From contig JBJYXV010000045.1 in NCBI GenBank assembly GCA_046260155.1, positions 1-64,000 on the forward strand: DNA of 64,000 nt, written 5' to 3'. Within the stretch, counting starts at the first letter, position 1. Every line of letters begins with the position of its first letter. Positions 53,033-61,836 of the stretch are shown one piece after another. The translations under genes were made by a program, and so were the position numbers. The notes under the pieces were generated by a model. The model was not told where the DNA came from. It was given only the letters and a program-made list of their open reading frames with translations, and ran no database searches. Source of the DNA: PFL25 sp046260155 (GTDB taxonomy: Bacteria; Chloroflexota; Anaerolineae; Anaerolineales; UBA4823).

Positions 53033-53695
53033 ATGAATACCCAAACCAAGAAATCCGGCATAGTCATTGGTGGGTCGTTAATCTTATTCGGTGTACTCGC
53101 CCTGATAGAGACTGTTATTGATCTCAATCCCTGGGTATGGGTTGCTGTCCTTGTTGTGGGTGGATTTGTTGTTTATGCGATATATGCCACAGATCGCACG
53201 GCGAAATGGATGCTGGTCATTTCCTATGCCATGTTAGCAGTCGCTGGTTTGGTTACATTGCTCGCCCTTGGGGTATTATCGGACCCTTATGTAGCCACCT
53301 ATGTCCTGCTGGCTATCGCACTGCCGTTCTTTGCTGCATTCCTTTTCGATCGAACCAGATGGGGTTTGTTGATCCCTGCCTACGTGTTGACTGCGGTAGG
53401 GGTGATGGTTCCCCTGATTGAGCTTGGTGTGCTTGATGATCTTATGATTCCAGCTTACATCCTATTTGCGATTGCGATTCCATTCTTCGTGGTTTACCTG
53501 CGCAATAACAAGAATTGGTGGGCTTTGATTCCAGCAGGAATTTTGGCCGTTGTCGCCATCGGGTTTTTAATCGCCGAAGCAGCAGTGGAGTACATTTTTG
53601 GTGCCGTATTAATCCTGGCCGGAGTAGTGATTATCGTTCGCCAATTCACTAGAAAAGGGGAAATTGAAGATCCAAGCCAGGTGACTGAAGAATGA
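53033..53695 (+). CDS. Multi-pass membrane protein of unknown function
   Basis: The 220-residue protein consists mainly of about eight short hydrophobic segments with little between them. A repeated loop pattern, LGVLSDPYVATYVLLAIALP and LGVLDDLMIPAYILFAIAIP, points to an internal duplication of two two-helix units. Function unknown. GGGAGTGAT lies before the ATG at 53033. It converges with the MFS gene. Confidence 0.7.
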   Translation: MNTQTKKSGIVIGGSLILFGVLALIETVIDLNPWVWVAVLVVGGFVVYAIYATDRTAKWMLVISYAMLAVAGLVTLLALGVLSDPYVATYVLLAIALPFFAAFLFDRTRWGLLIPAYVLTAVGVMVPLIELGVLDDLMIPAYILFAIAIPFFVVYLRNNKNWWALIPAGILAVVAIGFLIAEAAVEYIFGAVLILAGVVIIVRQFTRKGEIEDPSQVTEE

Positions 53696-53730
53696 TGCCG
53701 CTCTAAAGGACTGGCTGCCACCAAGTTCAA

Positions 53731-55206
53731 TTACTTCGTGCTGTAAGTCCTGCGGCCCAGGTCGCGCAGCTCCAGGCTGATCTCTTTTAAAGCTTGATCT
53801 CGTTCTGGGAGAGAGGGCTCGGTGATAAGCGTTTGCCGCTGGGCCAGTAACTCTTGAAGCCTCTGCTGAATATCAGCACCTGGTCCCACCACAATCTTGT
53901 GATCCGGCAGGATCGTTTCTGCATCTCTGATTACTCGCACCCCGTAGCCTGCCAAACCAACACATGCGCTGGCTAATCCAGAGAAGACCATGATTAACGC
54001 CATTCCAGCCCCGGGTCCATAACCTACCAGCCACTCAAAATTAACCGAGAGGAAGCTCGGCTCACTCATTGCGGGTTCAAAAATCAAATCCGCCAGCGGT
54101 CCAACCAACAGGGTAGCCAGGGGAGTAACGAACCATGCAATTAAACGCCGGGTGGCAAAAACGCGACCCTGCAAATCAGCAGCCACTTTTGCCTGCCAGA
54201 TGGCCTGGTTTGAACTGTTGATTAATGGTACTGTGGCGGCCCCTATAAAAGAGCCCACTGCCCAGACAGGTAATGTCTGTCCGATACCCATTACGGTCAT
54301 ACCGAACAAACCGGAAATAAACCAACCTGAAAGTACTCCATGAACTTTCTTCTTTGTGCCGCCCCAGGCACTCATGGCTAACCCTCCAATGACACCACCA
54401 ATTGCCCCGGCAGTTTCAACACTGCCAAAAATCAGCGCATTGCTGTCGGTACGCGCCAGGATCATAGGCGCCAGCAGCGTGTAACCCATGGTGGCAAAAA
54501 AATTACCGATTAAAAAGATGGTTTGCAATCCTAATAAACTCGGGCGTTTGAAAATATAACGGAAACCGTACGCGGATTCCTTCCAAATACTCCCCCGGCT
54601 TTCAAGTCCTTCATCGGACGCCTCTGGCTGTGGGATCACCACGAGCAGCAATGCTCCAATGGCGACCAGGAAGGTGATGATATCAATGGTTAAAATACCA
54701 CCCAATCCGATGATTGGCAGCAATGCGCCTGCCAGGAGTGGGGCAAATATCCCGGAGGTGTTGCCTGCCAGATCGTTCATCGCGTGCGCCCGGGCATAAT
54801 GTTTCTTAGGTACGATCATCGTAATCGCTGCTGAATAGGCCGGCCACTGGAAGGTTTGGAAGATACCCGTGATTGCATTCGCCACAAATAGATGCCAGAG
54901 CTGCAGCTGCCCGGTCAGGAATAGCACCAAGACAGCGATGGTTGCCATGCCTGATCCCAGGTCGCTGAGCATCATCATCAATTTTCGGTTGGAGCGATCC
55001 ACGATCGCACCTGCGATGGGGCTGAATATCAGTAGGGGGGTGATATGGAAGAAACCAGTTAAAGCTAGAGCGGTGGCCTTCCCCGTCAGCTCATATGCCC
55101 AGATGGTCAAAGCAAAGGCAGACATGCTTGTACCAAGCAGTGATACCGCCTGGCCAATCCAGACGATTGTGAAGGCAAACATACCTGCTGGACGTCTATT
55201 GGTCAT
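53731..55206 (-). CDS. MFS exporter with C-terminal helical tail
   Basis: The 491-residue protein has about twelve transmembrane segments. The GAIVDRSNRKLMMMLSDLGS loop is the typical MFS motif A region; the overall pattern is the macrolide/enterobactin-exporter group. From about residue 435 a soluble tail follows, with a coiled-coil look (QQRLQELLAQRQTLI and later ALKEISLELRDLG), which is not part of a minimal MFS. The substrate is not known. Confidence 0.88.
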   Translation of the reverse strand: MTNRRPAGMFAFTIVWIGQAVSLLGTSMSAFALTIWAYELTGKATALALTGFFHITPLLIFSPIAGAIVDRSNRKLMMMLSDLGSGMATIAVLVLFLTGQLQLWHLFVANAITGIFQTFQWPAYSAAITMIVPKKHYARAHAMNDLAGNTSGIFAPLLAGALLPIIGLGGILTIDIITFLVAIGALLLVVIPQPEASDEGLESRGSIWKESAYGFRYIFKRPSLLGLQTIFLIGNFFATMGYTLLAPMILARTDSNALIFGSVETAGAIGGVIGGLAMSAWGGTKKKVHGVLSGWFISGLFGMTVMGIGQTLPVWAVGSFIGAATVPLINSSNQAIWQAKVAADLQGRVFATRRLIAWFVTPLATLLVGPLADLIFEPAMSEPSFLSVNFEWLVGYGPGAGMALIMVFSGLASACVGLAGYGVRVIRDAETILPDHKIVVGPGADIQQRLQELLAQRQTLITEPSLPERDQALKEISLELRDLGRRTYSTK

Positions 55207-55397
55207 AAGTGTATTTCCGAATTAAACCTGTATGTTGGAAGAACAGGGGGTAATTTTACTTGATCCACCCGATTTAAGGACTCAATTAACAATGCAAGCA
55301 TACTTAAAATATCAGTATGACTGGATTTTATTTTCCCTTTTTTGCACTATCTGCTTGAATTATTGTTCTTCTGAGAAAGATAATTTGCACGCGCAAG

Positions 55398-55955
55398 CTA
55401 ATTACTGTTGGTTATATTAGCCGGACAGAGTTCCATATTATTCAAATACGTCTTAAATTGATCCGTTGTATCAATATGCAGTGAACCACCCGTGGGGATA
55501 CCATTTGCCTGTCCAAAAACGGCATTGGTTTGCGAATGGCGCCCTTCAAGAGGAATCACAAAATTATCTACATACGAATAATATTTATAGCTGCTGTGCA
55601 CTCGCACCGGTTGCGGGTAGAAAAACTCTAAAACAACCATCTGGTCATTCGTCTGGTACTCCTGGTAAGTTTCTTTCGACATGGATAACGGGTCCCAGCG
55701 CTTTCGACCCGACATGCTTTCGTTCATGATCTGCTTAAACTTTGAAAAATGATAAGAACCCGGATCTATATCAACCGTTTTCCCGTAGCAGTGAAGCACG
55801 ATCGCTTTGGGAGTTTCTCTGAAATTAGATGAAAACCAGAGCCAATCTCCGGTTGCGAATGAGATAATAGCATACACAACGACCACAACTGCTAACACAA
55901 CAATGATGGATAAACTGATTAAAGAGGGCTGGTTTCTTGAACCTACCTGCTGCAT
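55398..55955 (-). CDS. Membrane-anchored hypothetical protein
   Basis: The 185-residue protein has a single transmembrane helix at about residues 14-33 and an outside part rich in Tyr, Ser and Asn. I do not recognise a family. AAGGA lies eight bases before the ATG. It is 129 bases downstream of the second DUF4097 gene, on the same strand, and may or may not belong to that operon. Confidence 0.65.
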   Translation of the reverse strand: MQQVGSRNQPSLISLSIIVVLAVVVVVYAIISFATGDWLWFSSNFRETPKAIVLHCYGKTVDIDPGSYHFSKFKQIMNESMSGRKRWDPLSMSKETYQEYQTNDQMVVLEFFYPQPVRVHSSYKYYSYVDNFVIPLEGRHSQTNAVFGQANGIPTGGSLHIDTTDQFKTYLNNMELCPANITNSN

Positions 55956-56084
55956 TTCAGATTCCTTTCCAATATTCTCATCGATCTTAATCTCACTTCC
56001 TGTTGTGAACCGCTCTCAAAATTCAATAAGAATACTAGAATTAGCGCAGCCGGGTTCAACCTGGAGAATACGAAACCTTCCAGG

Positions 56085-57032
56085 TTAACCAACTGGTGAA
56101 TGATGACCTCTTTCAATCAATCCCACAGCTTCTTGAACACTTATCTCCCCTCGTTCAATCCCTGCAAGGATCTCTTCATTAGAGAACAGTTCTGTTTGTG
56201 GTTTCCCCAGCACTGTCATTTCCTGAAGATCAACCACGTGATCATTCTTGCTCAGGAGGAAATCACCGGAGACACTTTTATGGTGAATTTCAACACCCCC
56301 ACCCATAATTTCGTAAAAGCGATGGCTGTGAGAGTGTTTGGAAAAAGTGATTGGCAGTGAGGTCTGTACTTTCCCGCTCAAACTCAATGAAGTGATCGTT
56401 GCCCCGGAATTTGGCCCAATCTTCCACTCGATATCCCCGGAGACTGCATCAAAATCATATGGGCCTGCACCAATGGGTGCATCCAAAATCAGGTCTCCAC
56501 TCACGGTTTTGCATCTCAAACTGGGAAGAATACTATTCTTGAAATGGACATCCCCTGATACCGTTTTCAGCTTGACCGCTGCATTGACATCTTCACAAGC
56601 TACATCACCACTCACAGACTCGATTTTTAAATCACCATTTAAAGTTTGAAGGACGAGGTTTCCGCTGACAGTATAGATATCAATCTCCCCTGATATTCCC
56701 TCAATCTGGGCAGGATTGCATACCCCGCGCACCTTCAATTGACATTTTTCAGGCACAGAAACTTGGTAATTGACTTTACAGGGCTTTTTCCTGTGAAATA
56801 TTTGAAAACCAGGATCGCCAGAGCGTGTTCGAGCGAAAACCCTGCCTCCACTATCCTGGGATAACTCGACGAGTGTATTCTCCCCATCCCCTGTATCGAG
56901 TAATTTCTCTGCCCGAATCGTGATCACATGCTCCTTCCCCGGGAGGATATTCACCTTTCCCCGGATATTTGACAGGGAAAAATACGCTTCTGGCCCGCAG
57001 TCGAAACTCTGGTTGATCGTTTCCGACCTCAT
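56085..57032 (-). CDS. DUF4097 beta-repeat protein with C-terminal SHOCT-like module
   Basis: A 315-residue beta-repeat protein with many short turns of the form SVSGDV or TVSGDL, the pattern of DUF4097 putative adhesin/beta-helix proteins such as YvlB and LiaX. The last 30 residues form the helical module FSNEEILAGIERGEISVQEA. No signal peptide is visible. GGAG precedes the ATG, and the gene is 16 bases after the previous one in the operon. Confidence 0.87.
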   Translation of the reverse strand: MRSETINQSFDCGPEAYFSLSNIRGKVNILPGKEHVITIRAEKLLDTGDGENTLVELSQDSGGRVFARTRSGDPGFQIFHRKKPCKVNYQVSVPEKCQLKVRGVCNPAQIEGISGEIDIYTVSGNLVLQTLNGDLKIESVSGDVACEDVNAAVKLKTVSGDVHFKNSILPSLRCKTVSGDLILDAPIGAGPYDFDAVSGDIEWKIGPNSGATITSLSLSGKVQTSLPITFSKHSHSHRFYEIMGGGVEIHHKSVSGDFLLSKNDHVVDLQEMTVLGKPQTELFSNEEILAGIERGEISVQEAVGLIERGHHSPVG

Positions 57033-57048
57033 TTTTCAGCTCCTGGGA

Positions 57049-57429
57049 CTATTCAATGAAGATCTCGACGTGTTCTCCATCTTCCTCATCAATCACATCG
57101 ACGACTTTACCCTCGACACCCGATTGCAGCATCTCCTTGAGCTGCTCAAAGTCAAGGTTTTCAACCTCTGGCGCAAAGTGAGCACCGATCTGCATACCCC
57201 ATTCCATCAATCCAAAGGGGATGTTTACACTCACCTTTGTTTTTCCATTGACCAAATCCGTAACCCGGACCCGGAACCAGCGCGGTTCACCACTCCCCCT
57301 GGTGGAGGGAACCCGAGCAGTTTGAGTGGTGTCTCCCAAGGCTGATAAGAGTTTTGCACCTTCTTCAGCGCTGATCTTTCCTTCCTTGATCATGTTGAGA
57401 ATTTTCATTCTTTCTTCTGTGGTTGCCAT
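57049..57429 (-). CDS. Small SHOCT-like module protein
   Basis: The 126-residue protein starts with the two-helix module MATTEERMKILNMIKEGKIS, continuing AEEGAKLLSALG. The rest is a beta-rich part that ends in VIDEEDGEHVEIFIE. This beta part is like the C-terminal part of the next upstream gene, which also ends in acidic V-x-E-x-G-E motifs, so the two share a second domain. An excellent GGAGG site lies seven bases before the ATG. No membrane helix. Confidence 0.82.
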   Translation of the reverse strand: MATTEERMKILNMIKEGKISAEEGAKLLSALGDTTQTARVPSTRGSGEPRWFRVRVTDLVNGKTKVSVNIPFGLMEWGMQIGAHFAPEVENLDFEQLKEMLQSGVEGKVVDVIDEEDGEHVEIFIE

Positions 57430-57446
57430 TTCTTTACCTCCTCAGA

Positions 57447-58136
57447 TTATCCAATGTAGATCTGGACTATTTCACCATTTTCACCTTCATCCACTTCGAT
57501 ATAAAACGGAGTATCAGGTGTTGTGCTGTCTTCAAAGCTTCGAATTAACTGGTCAAAATCAATTCCCATCTCATTCACCTTGGGAATGAATTGTCCAAAT
57601 GTGCGCATGCACCAGGCAGCGAAGTGCAGTGGCAGTGGGAAGCTGAACGCGATTGTCTGCGGCCACTCTCCAGGTTCTTGCTGCACCCTTAAATGAAGCC
57701 ACCGGGCAGAACGGCTGCCCCATGCCATCGCGATCAATGCCACACCAAATAAGAATGGCAGCCAGGAGCAGCCGAACCAGAAACTAAATCCTGTTGATTG
57801 GTATGCCCAGAGCATCATCAAACTGCCAGCGATGGTAATACCTACACCGATCCAAAGCGGGAGAACCCACCAACGCTTCCACATCTTGATATTGGGTTCA
57901 AAGACATTCTCAACCACATCACCACTCAATGGATCAAATTCATCTGTTTGTGGCTTTGATGCAGGTTCTGGATCACCCTGCCTGCGATTTTCATCATGCT
58001 GCCCTCGGTTTTCAATTGTTTCTTCCAGGCGGTCATCAGTGTCGATTGCCTGCAGCAAGCGCGCCCCTTCAGCAGCAGTAATCACGCCGCTTTCGATCAT
58101 TTCCAGTATTTGGATGCGTTCATTTTTTTCAGTCAT
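57447..58136 (-). CDS. SHOCT-like module protein with two or three membrane helices
   Basis: The 229-residue protein starts with the same module, MTEKNERIQILEMIESGVIT and then AAEGARLLQAI. After a polar linker there are about two transmembrane segments (WWVLPLWIGVGITIAGSLMM and the WLPFLFGVALIAMAWG region). The rest, after about residue 150, resembles the beta part of the small protein downstream and ends VDEGENGEIVQIYIG. GAGG lies eight bases before the ATG. It may anchor the other products at the membrane. Confidence 0.82.
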   Translation of the reverse strand: MTEKNERIQILEMIESGVITAAEGARLLQAIDTDDRLEETIENRGQHDENRRQGDPEPASKPQTDEFDPLSGDVVENVFEPNIKMWKRWWVLPLWIGVGITIAGSLMMLWAYQSTGFSFWFGCSWLPFLFGVALIAMAWGSRSARWLHLRVQQEPGEWPQTIAFSFPLPLHFAAWCMRTFGQFIPKVNEMGIDFDQLIRSFEDSTTPDTPFYIEVDEGENGEIVQIYIG

Positions 58137-58140
58137 TTGA

Positions 58141-59412
58141 TCATCCTCGCGAACTCTTACCTTCTAATGCAGCCAGCAGCTGTTCAGCTTCCTCAAGCGA
58201 GATGCTTCCCTGTTCAAGCATTTGCAAGATCATCAACCTCTCCCCTTCAGAAACCGGTTCAGAAACACCTTTAGATGGCATTGGTTTTTTCGTGGGTGAT
58301 TCCGGTCGACGGCGGCGATCTTGCGCTGCCCTTTCAGCTGCCCAGGCTTTTCTTTCAGCTCGCCGGCGAGCTGCGTCCAGTTTGCGTTGCATCTTCTCCT
58401 GGGATAGGCGGATCTTCTCCTGGGCACGTCGATTCGCCCTCTCGCTGGCTTCACGTGCCCGTTGTGCGATCCGCTCAGCTTGCTCAGCGCTCATCGCTGT
58501 CTTCTCCAGTGAAAAAGATAGACTATCCAGCTGGTGTTCAAGCTCTTCTTCCATCATCTCCATTTGAGCTTCGATCTGGGCAGTAATTTGCTCATTAAGT
58601 GATTCGGTAAGCACATCAAAATCTTCACCTACCTCAAAATCGAACTCCCCCATATCCCAGTCTGCAGGGCGATTGACCACGTTCACGTTTCCTGTTGCAC
58701 TGATCAATAGGCTTGCATCCCCATCTCCCAGGGTGAAATCGAACGGTGCGCTTATTTGAGATGGCAGGTCAACTCCTGGCATTTTTACATGGATCGTCGA
58801 GGCTTGCGGTATCTCTATCTTTACGCTTGCATCAGTTGGCAGGCGGCAGCTCAGATTTCCTTTTGCATGAAATTCGTAGCTGCTCTCAGGTGATGGATCC
58901 AGTTCAACGCTCACATTTCCCCGCGCCCGGGCTTTCGCATCTCCATCAATCTCCTTCAACGACAAATTACCGGTTACATTCTCTTCGATCATCAGGTCTC
59001 CCTGGATATCACGAACGGAGACATTCCCATTACAGGTATTTACATTCAGGTTTCCATCAATATTCTTGGCACTCAAATTCCCACTAAGCCTGCCAATCTT
59101 GGTATCCGCTGTACTGCGCAGAGAACAATTGCCGGACACTTGGGAAATATTAATTGACCCCTCAATCGATTTGATGCTCACATCACCCGAGATATACCCA
59201 TCCTGGATGTATGCCCCATAAGGCACCCGCAAACTGGTATTGCTGCGGCAGTTGATGCTGATCTCGTCGCCCTGGACATCCATCACCAGGTCATCCGGGG
59301 ATGAGCACTTCGCCACGACCTCATCCTTGTTCCAGCCCTTGATTGAGAGGTTTGAGGAAACGTGTAATTCTATTCTGGGAGCTTCACTCGTTTGGACAGA
59401 TCTCTTATCCAT
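58141..59412 (-). CDS. DUF4097 beta-repeat protein with coiled coil and C-terminal SHOCT-like module
   Basis: The 423-residue protein has a beta-repeat domain (about residues 10-255) with turns such as ISGDVSIKSIEGSINISQVS and GNLSLKEIDGD. A long charged, Ala/Arg/Glu-rich helical part lies at about 265-375. The end is the module SEGERLMILQMLEQGSISLE, continuing EEAEQLLAALEG. No signal peptide. The ATG at 59412 has GGAGG nine bases upstream and lies four bases after the DUF2089 stop. Confidence 0.87.
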   Translation of the reverse strand: MDKRSVQTSEAPRIELHVSSNLSIKGWNKDEVVAKCSSPDDLVMDVQGDEISINCRSNTSLRVPYGAYIQDGYISGDVSIKSIEGSINISQVSGNCSLRSTADTKIGRLSGNLSAKNIDGNLNVNTCNGNVSVRDIQGDLMIEENVTGNLSLKEIDGDAKARARGNVSVELDPSPESSYEFHAKGNLSCRLPTDASVKIEIPQASTIHVKMPGVDLPSQISAPFDFTLGDGDASLLISATGNVNVVNRPADWDMGEFDFEVGEDFDVLTESLNEQITAQIEAQMEMMEEELEHQLDSLSFSLEKTAMSAEQAERIAQRAREASERANRRAQEKIRLSQEKMQRKLDAARRRAERKAWAAERAAQDRRRRPESPTKKPMPSKGVSEPVSEGERLMILQMLEQGSISLEEAEQLLAALEGKSSRG

Positions 59413-59416
59413 CACC

Positions 59417-59797
59417 TCACTCCTCCCCCTCTCTTAACATGCTCATCGCATCTTCATAAGTGATCTTGCCTTGTTCTAAATCTTCCAGGATCTGCCGCCG
59501 TTCCTGATCGCTCATCCCGGGTTCTTCCCCGCCAGGTTCGTAGCCCAGGGCGCGGATGATCTCATGCAGTCGATTGCGGATCGTTGGGTAGGAGAGACCG
59601 ATTTCATCTTCCATGCGATTGATTTTGCCCTCGCAGCGGATAAATGTCTCTACAAAACCCAGCTGCTCCGGGCTGAGCGCATCGAAGGTGCCATGAACAA
59701 AGCGCCCCTCGATGGTGCTGTCACAATCCTGGCACTGCAGGCGGGTAATAATAATCTCGCCATTACAAATCGGGCATTTATTGGGTAAAGTTTGCAT
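59417..59797 (-). CDS. DUF2089 family putative regulator
   Basis: The 126-residue protein starts with a zinc ribbon (CPIC near residue 8 and CQDC near residue 22). A helix-turn-helix-like part follows, LGLSYPTIRNRLHE-type sequence within GLSYPTIRNRLHEIIRALGY. The C-terminus is the module QERRQILEDLEQGKITYEDA. DUF2089 proteins are predicted DNA-binding regulators. It lies immediately upstream of the DUF4097 gene and may regulate the whole operon. AAGGA before the ATG. Confidence 0.87.
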   Translation of the reverse strand: MQTLPNKCPICNGEIIITRLQCQDCDSTIEGRFVHGTFDALSPEQLGFVETFIRCEGKINRMEDEIGLSYPTIRNRLHEIIRALGYEPGGEEPGMSDQERRQILEDLEQGKITYEDAMSMLREGEE

Positions 59798-59815
59798 ATT
59801 CTCATTCCTTCAAAT

Positions 59816-60037
59816 TTAATTCTGGGAGAAGATACCCATAGAATTTTTATCCACCGGAGGTCTGGAGGCTTTTTTCAACCAGGATCCACTGGTGATCAGT
59901 ATATCTCCGCAGTGGTCGATCAATCTTCCCCATGCAGAAAATTTTCGCACTTGGAAGCTGCGTAAGAGGGACAACCGCTGAGATTGGGCCATTAATTGAC
60001 CTTGTCGTCTGTTGATGAATTCATAATTGGGATTCAT
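59816..60037 (-). CDS. Small basic protein, first gene of the DUF2089/DUF4097 operon
   Basis: A 73-residue basic protein, starting MNPNYEFINRRQGQLMAQSQ and ending with an amphipathic part (CGDILITSGSWLKKAS). GGAGG lies five bases before the ATG at 60037; a longer frame to 60061 has no site. The end resembles small proteins I associate with Chloroflexi, which is only an impression. It follows a consensus promoter and is 18 bases upstream of the DUF2089 gene. Confidence 0.65.
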   Translation of the reverse strand: MNPNYEFINRRQGQLMAQSQRLSLLRSFQVRKFSAWGRLIDHCGDILITSGSWLKKASRPPVDKNSMGIFSQN

Positions 60038-60084
60038 GCCTGCCTCCATTTCGAAAGCCAACAGTTCTATAAAAATTTAAAATT

Positions 60085-60112
60085 ATTATAGCAATATTTT
60101 GCAATTTGTCAA
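60085..60112 (-). promoter_or_regulatory. Consensus promoter of the DUF2089/DUF4097 operon
   Basis: Reading leftward: TTGACA (60112-60107), a 16-base spacer, TATAAT (60090-60085). Both hexamers are perfect. The start would be near 60078, about 40 bases before the ATG of the first small gene. Confidence 0.85.
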
Positions 60113-60121
60113 GCTATATCT

Positions 60122-60156
60122 TTAATATTATTAAGATTATACTTGATATTATCAAG
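60122..60156. promoter_or_regulatory. Two tandem palindromes upstream of the -35 box (operator candidate)
   Basis: CTTGATA-T-TATCAAG (60142-60156) is a perfect 7-1-7 palindrome. TTAATA-T-TATTAA (60122-60134) is a related perfect 6-1-6 palindrome with the same spacing. Their centres (60149 and 60128) are 21 bases apart, two helical turns. They sit about 50 and 71 bases upstream of the predicted start, the place of activator sites. Confidence 0.6.
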
Positions 60157-60198
60157 TTTACCCCCATTGGCTTCGAAATAATCGCGGATTTTACAGAT

Positions 60199-61710
60199 TT
60201 AGGGAGTTGGAGCAGGTTCTCTTTCTTCCGCAGTAATGAAACTGGCGCTGTCAGAACACTCACAGGCTGTCACTGTATTTGAAAAACGGGTTAGTGTACC
60301 TGCATATGGTTGGGATCCGTTATGGGCGATCCAACCTTCCAAATTAAAAGCCAGCGGTCCGTCGGCCAGGATCCATTCTCCATTGTATTTCCGGGCGATA
60401 TGCACATGGGTTCCGGTACTGGTGCCGCCCTCGCAGGAAGGGTGACCGATCTTATCTCCAGCATTGAGCCTCGCACCTGCCGGAGCCCGGCCTTCAGTAG
60501 CAATGTGCAGATAGAATAGATTCCAGCCCGTTCTCTCATCCCCATCTCCGTCCAGGTCAAGGACCACAATGCCAGGTTCAGAACGCACCACCACCCCTGC
60601 TGCTACAGCTGTATTCCATTCGCTGGTCGGGACACAGCCGCCGACAACAGAAGGAGGTGCAAAATCGATGGCTGCAAATGGAGGGCCGGTCCCCCACCCG
60701 GTATGCGGGCCACCGGTTAATGCCCACGTTTCCCCTGGCTCAAAGGGCAACCAAAACTCGGGTTGTGTCAGGCTTCCCGGGATATGGGGTTGGTCATCTG
60801 GCCAGGGGTTCCCGAATAGGGCAGTGTAAGTGGCTGCTAGGCCATCAGCATTCACCGCGGTATGATACTGATCTGGTGAATATAGTTTTGAAAAATAGAT
60901 CTGCAGAGCCACTGTAGCCGCGTTCTGCCACGGGTCGGGACGCTCCAGTGTCCCATCTTGATGGGTAAAAGACTTCAAATCACCAGACCGCCAGGGATAG
61001 AAGTAATTATTGAGTGTATTCGCCGCCCAGACAAGCTGCAGGTAGAGACCCCGATATTTTCGATCCCGGTTCCCTAAGATGTACGGATCACCCTCATCTG
61101 GTGCTTGCGGAGAAGTTACCCCTCCTGTCTGGTACTCGAGCAGTGCCAGAAGCAGGCGAGGGCTGACACTGAAATTCGTCGCAACCAGATCTACAATTGC
61201 AGCAGCCGTTCGATTGTCACCAGCGGCATATTCGATATACCCATTCAGCCAGCCTGGTTTATCCTCCAGGAAACTTTGACTGTCAAACGAGGTCTGGTGG
61301 GGACCGTTCACGTAATGGCTATCCGGAAGGATTTGGAATGACGTACCCCACAGCGGGAGATAATAGATCGGGATCTTCATCGGCATCCCCGGAGGCAGGC
61401 TAGTCGCATCTTCAGGGATAATTGGATTCGCTTCACGGATCTCGGCAATACTTGTATTAAAATGCTGCGCCAGTGCAGGCATTGTATCTCCACTCTGGAC
61501 AACGTAATCAACCAGTTCACCAGGTGTATATGCCGGGCGAGTTGGCAAGGGGGTAGCAGAAGACTCGATGACCGGTGTTTGCTCCAGGCCGCTTTCCGGC
61601 CCTTCTTCTACGCCAGCCAGGGCGGAAGAACCCGCCTGGGCCTGGCAGGCGGTTAAAAACCCGCAGATCAGGATCAATCCCAGTACCCAAGGAATGCCGT
61701 ATTTCTTCAT
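60199..61710 (-). CDS. LysM-containing lipoprotein with LasA-like M23 peptidase domain (copy 1)
   Basis: Signal peptide with lipobox LTAC. A LysM domain (VVQSGDTMPALAQHFNTSIA) then leads to a helical domain with SVSPRLLLALLEYQTGGV. The C-terminal M23 peptidase has GGPHTGWG and AAIDFAPP, with the His 13 residues before the Asp, plus the HxH motif in GTHVHIARKYNGEW. His-x12-Asp is the LasA-type ligand spacing, unlike the usual HxxxD. It should cut peptidoglycan or protein outside the membrane. Start at ATG 61710. Confidence 0.88.
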   Translation of the reverse strand: MKKYGIPWVLGLILICGFLTACQAQAGSSALAGVEEGPESGLEQTPVIESSATPLPTRPAYTPGELVDYVVQSGDTMPALAQHFNTSIAEIREANPIIPEDATSLPPGMPMKIPIYYLPLWGTSFQILPDSHYVNGPHQTSFDSQSFLEDKPGWLNGYIEYAAGDNRTAAAIVDLVATNFSVSPRLLLALLEYQTGGVTSPQAPDEGDPYILGNRDRKYRGLYLQLVWAANTLNNYFYPWRSGDLKSFTHQDGTLERPDPWQNAATVALQIYFSKLYSPDQYHTAVNADGLAATYTALFGNPWPDDQPHIPGSLTQPEFWLPFEPGETWALTGGPHTGWGTGPPFAAIDFAPPSVVGGCVPTSEWNTAVAAGVVVRSEPGIVVLDLDGDGDERTGWNLFYLHIATEGRAPAGARLNAGDKIGHPSCEGGTSTGTHVHIARKYNGEWILADGPLAFNLEGWIAHNGSQPYAGTLTRFSNTVTACECSDSASFITAEEREPAPTP

Positions 61711-61836
61711 TTTTTCCGCTGCTTGTGCTTGTAAGAGCATTTGAACCCATTAAACCATAACCCGCCTGTTATGCAAGGTAAAGATAAGAAGATATTAAAG
61801 TTTGTGATTTTGTCTACGCGCAGGGTTGATTCCTGG

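Noticed and set aside
60122..60156. Fur or PerR box
   Set aside because: The palindromes have TGATA and TATCA halves but with one base between them, not the Fur box arrangement, so I leave the binding protein unassigned.
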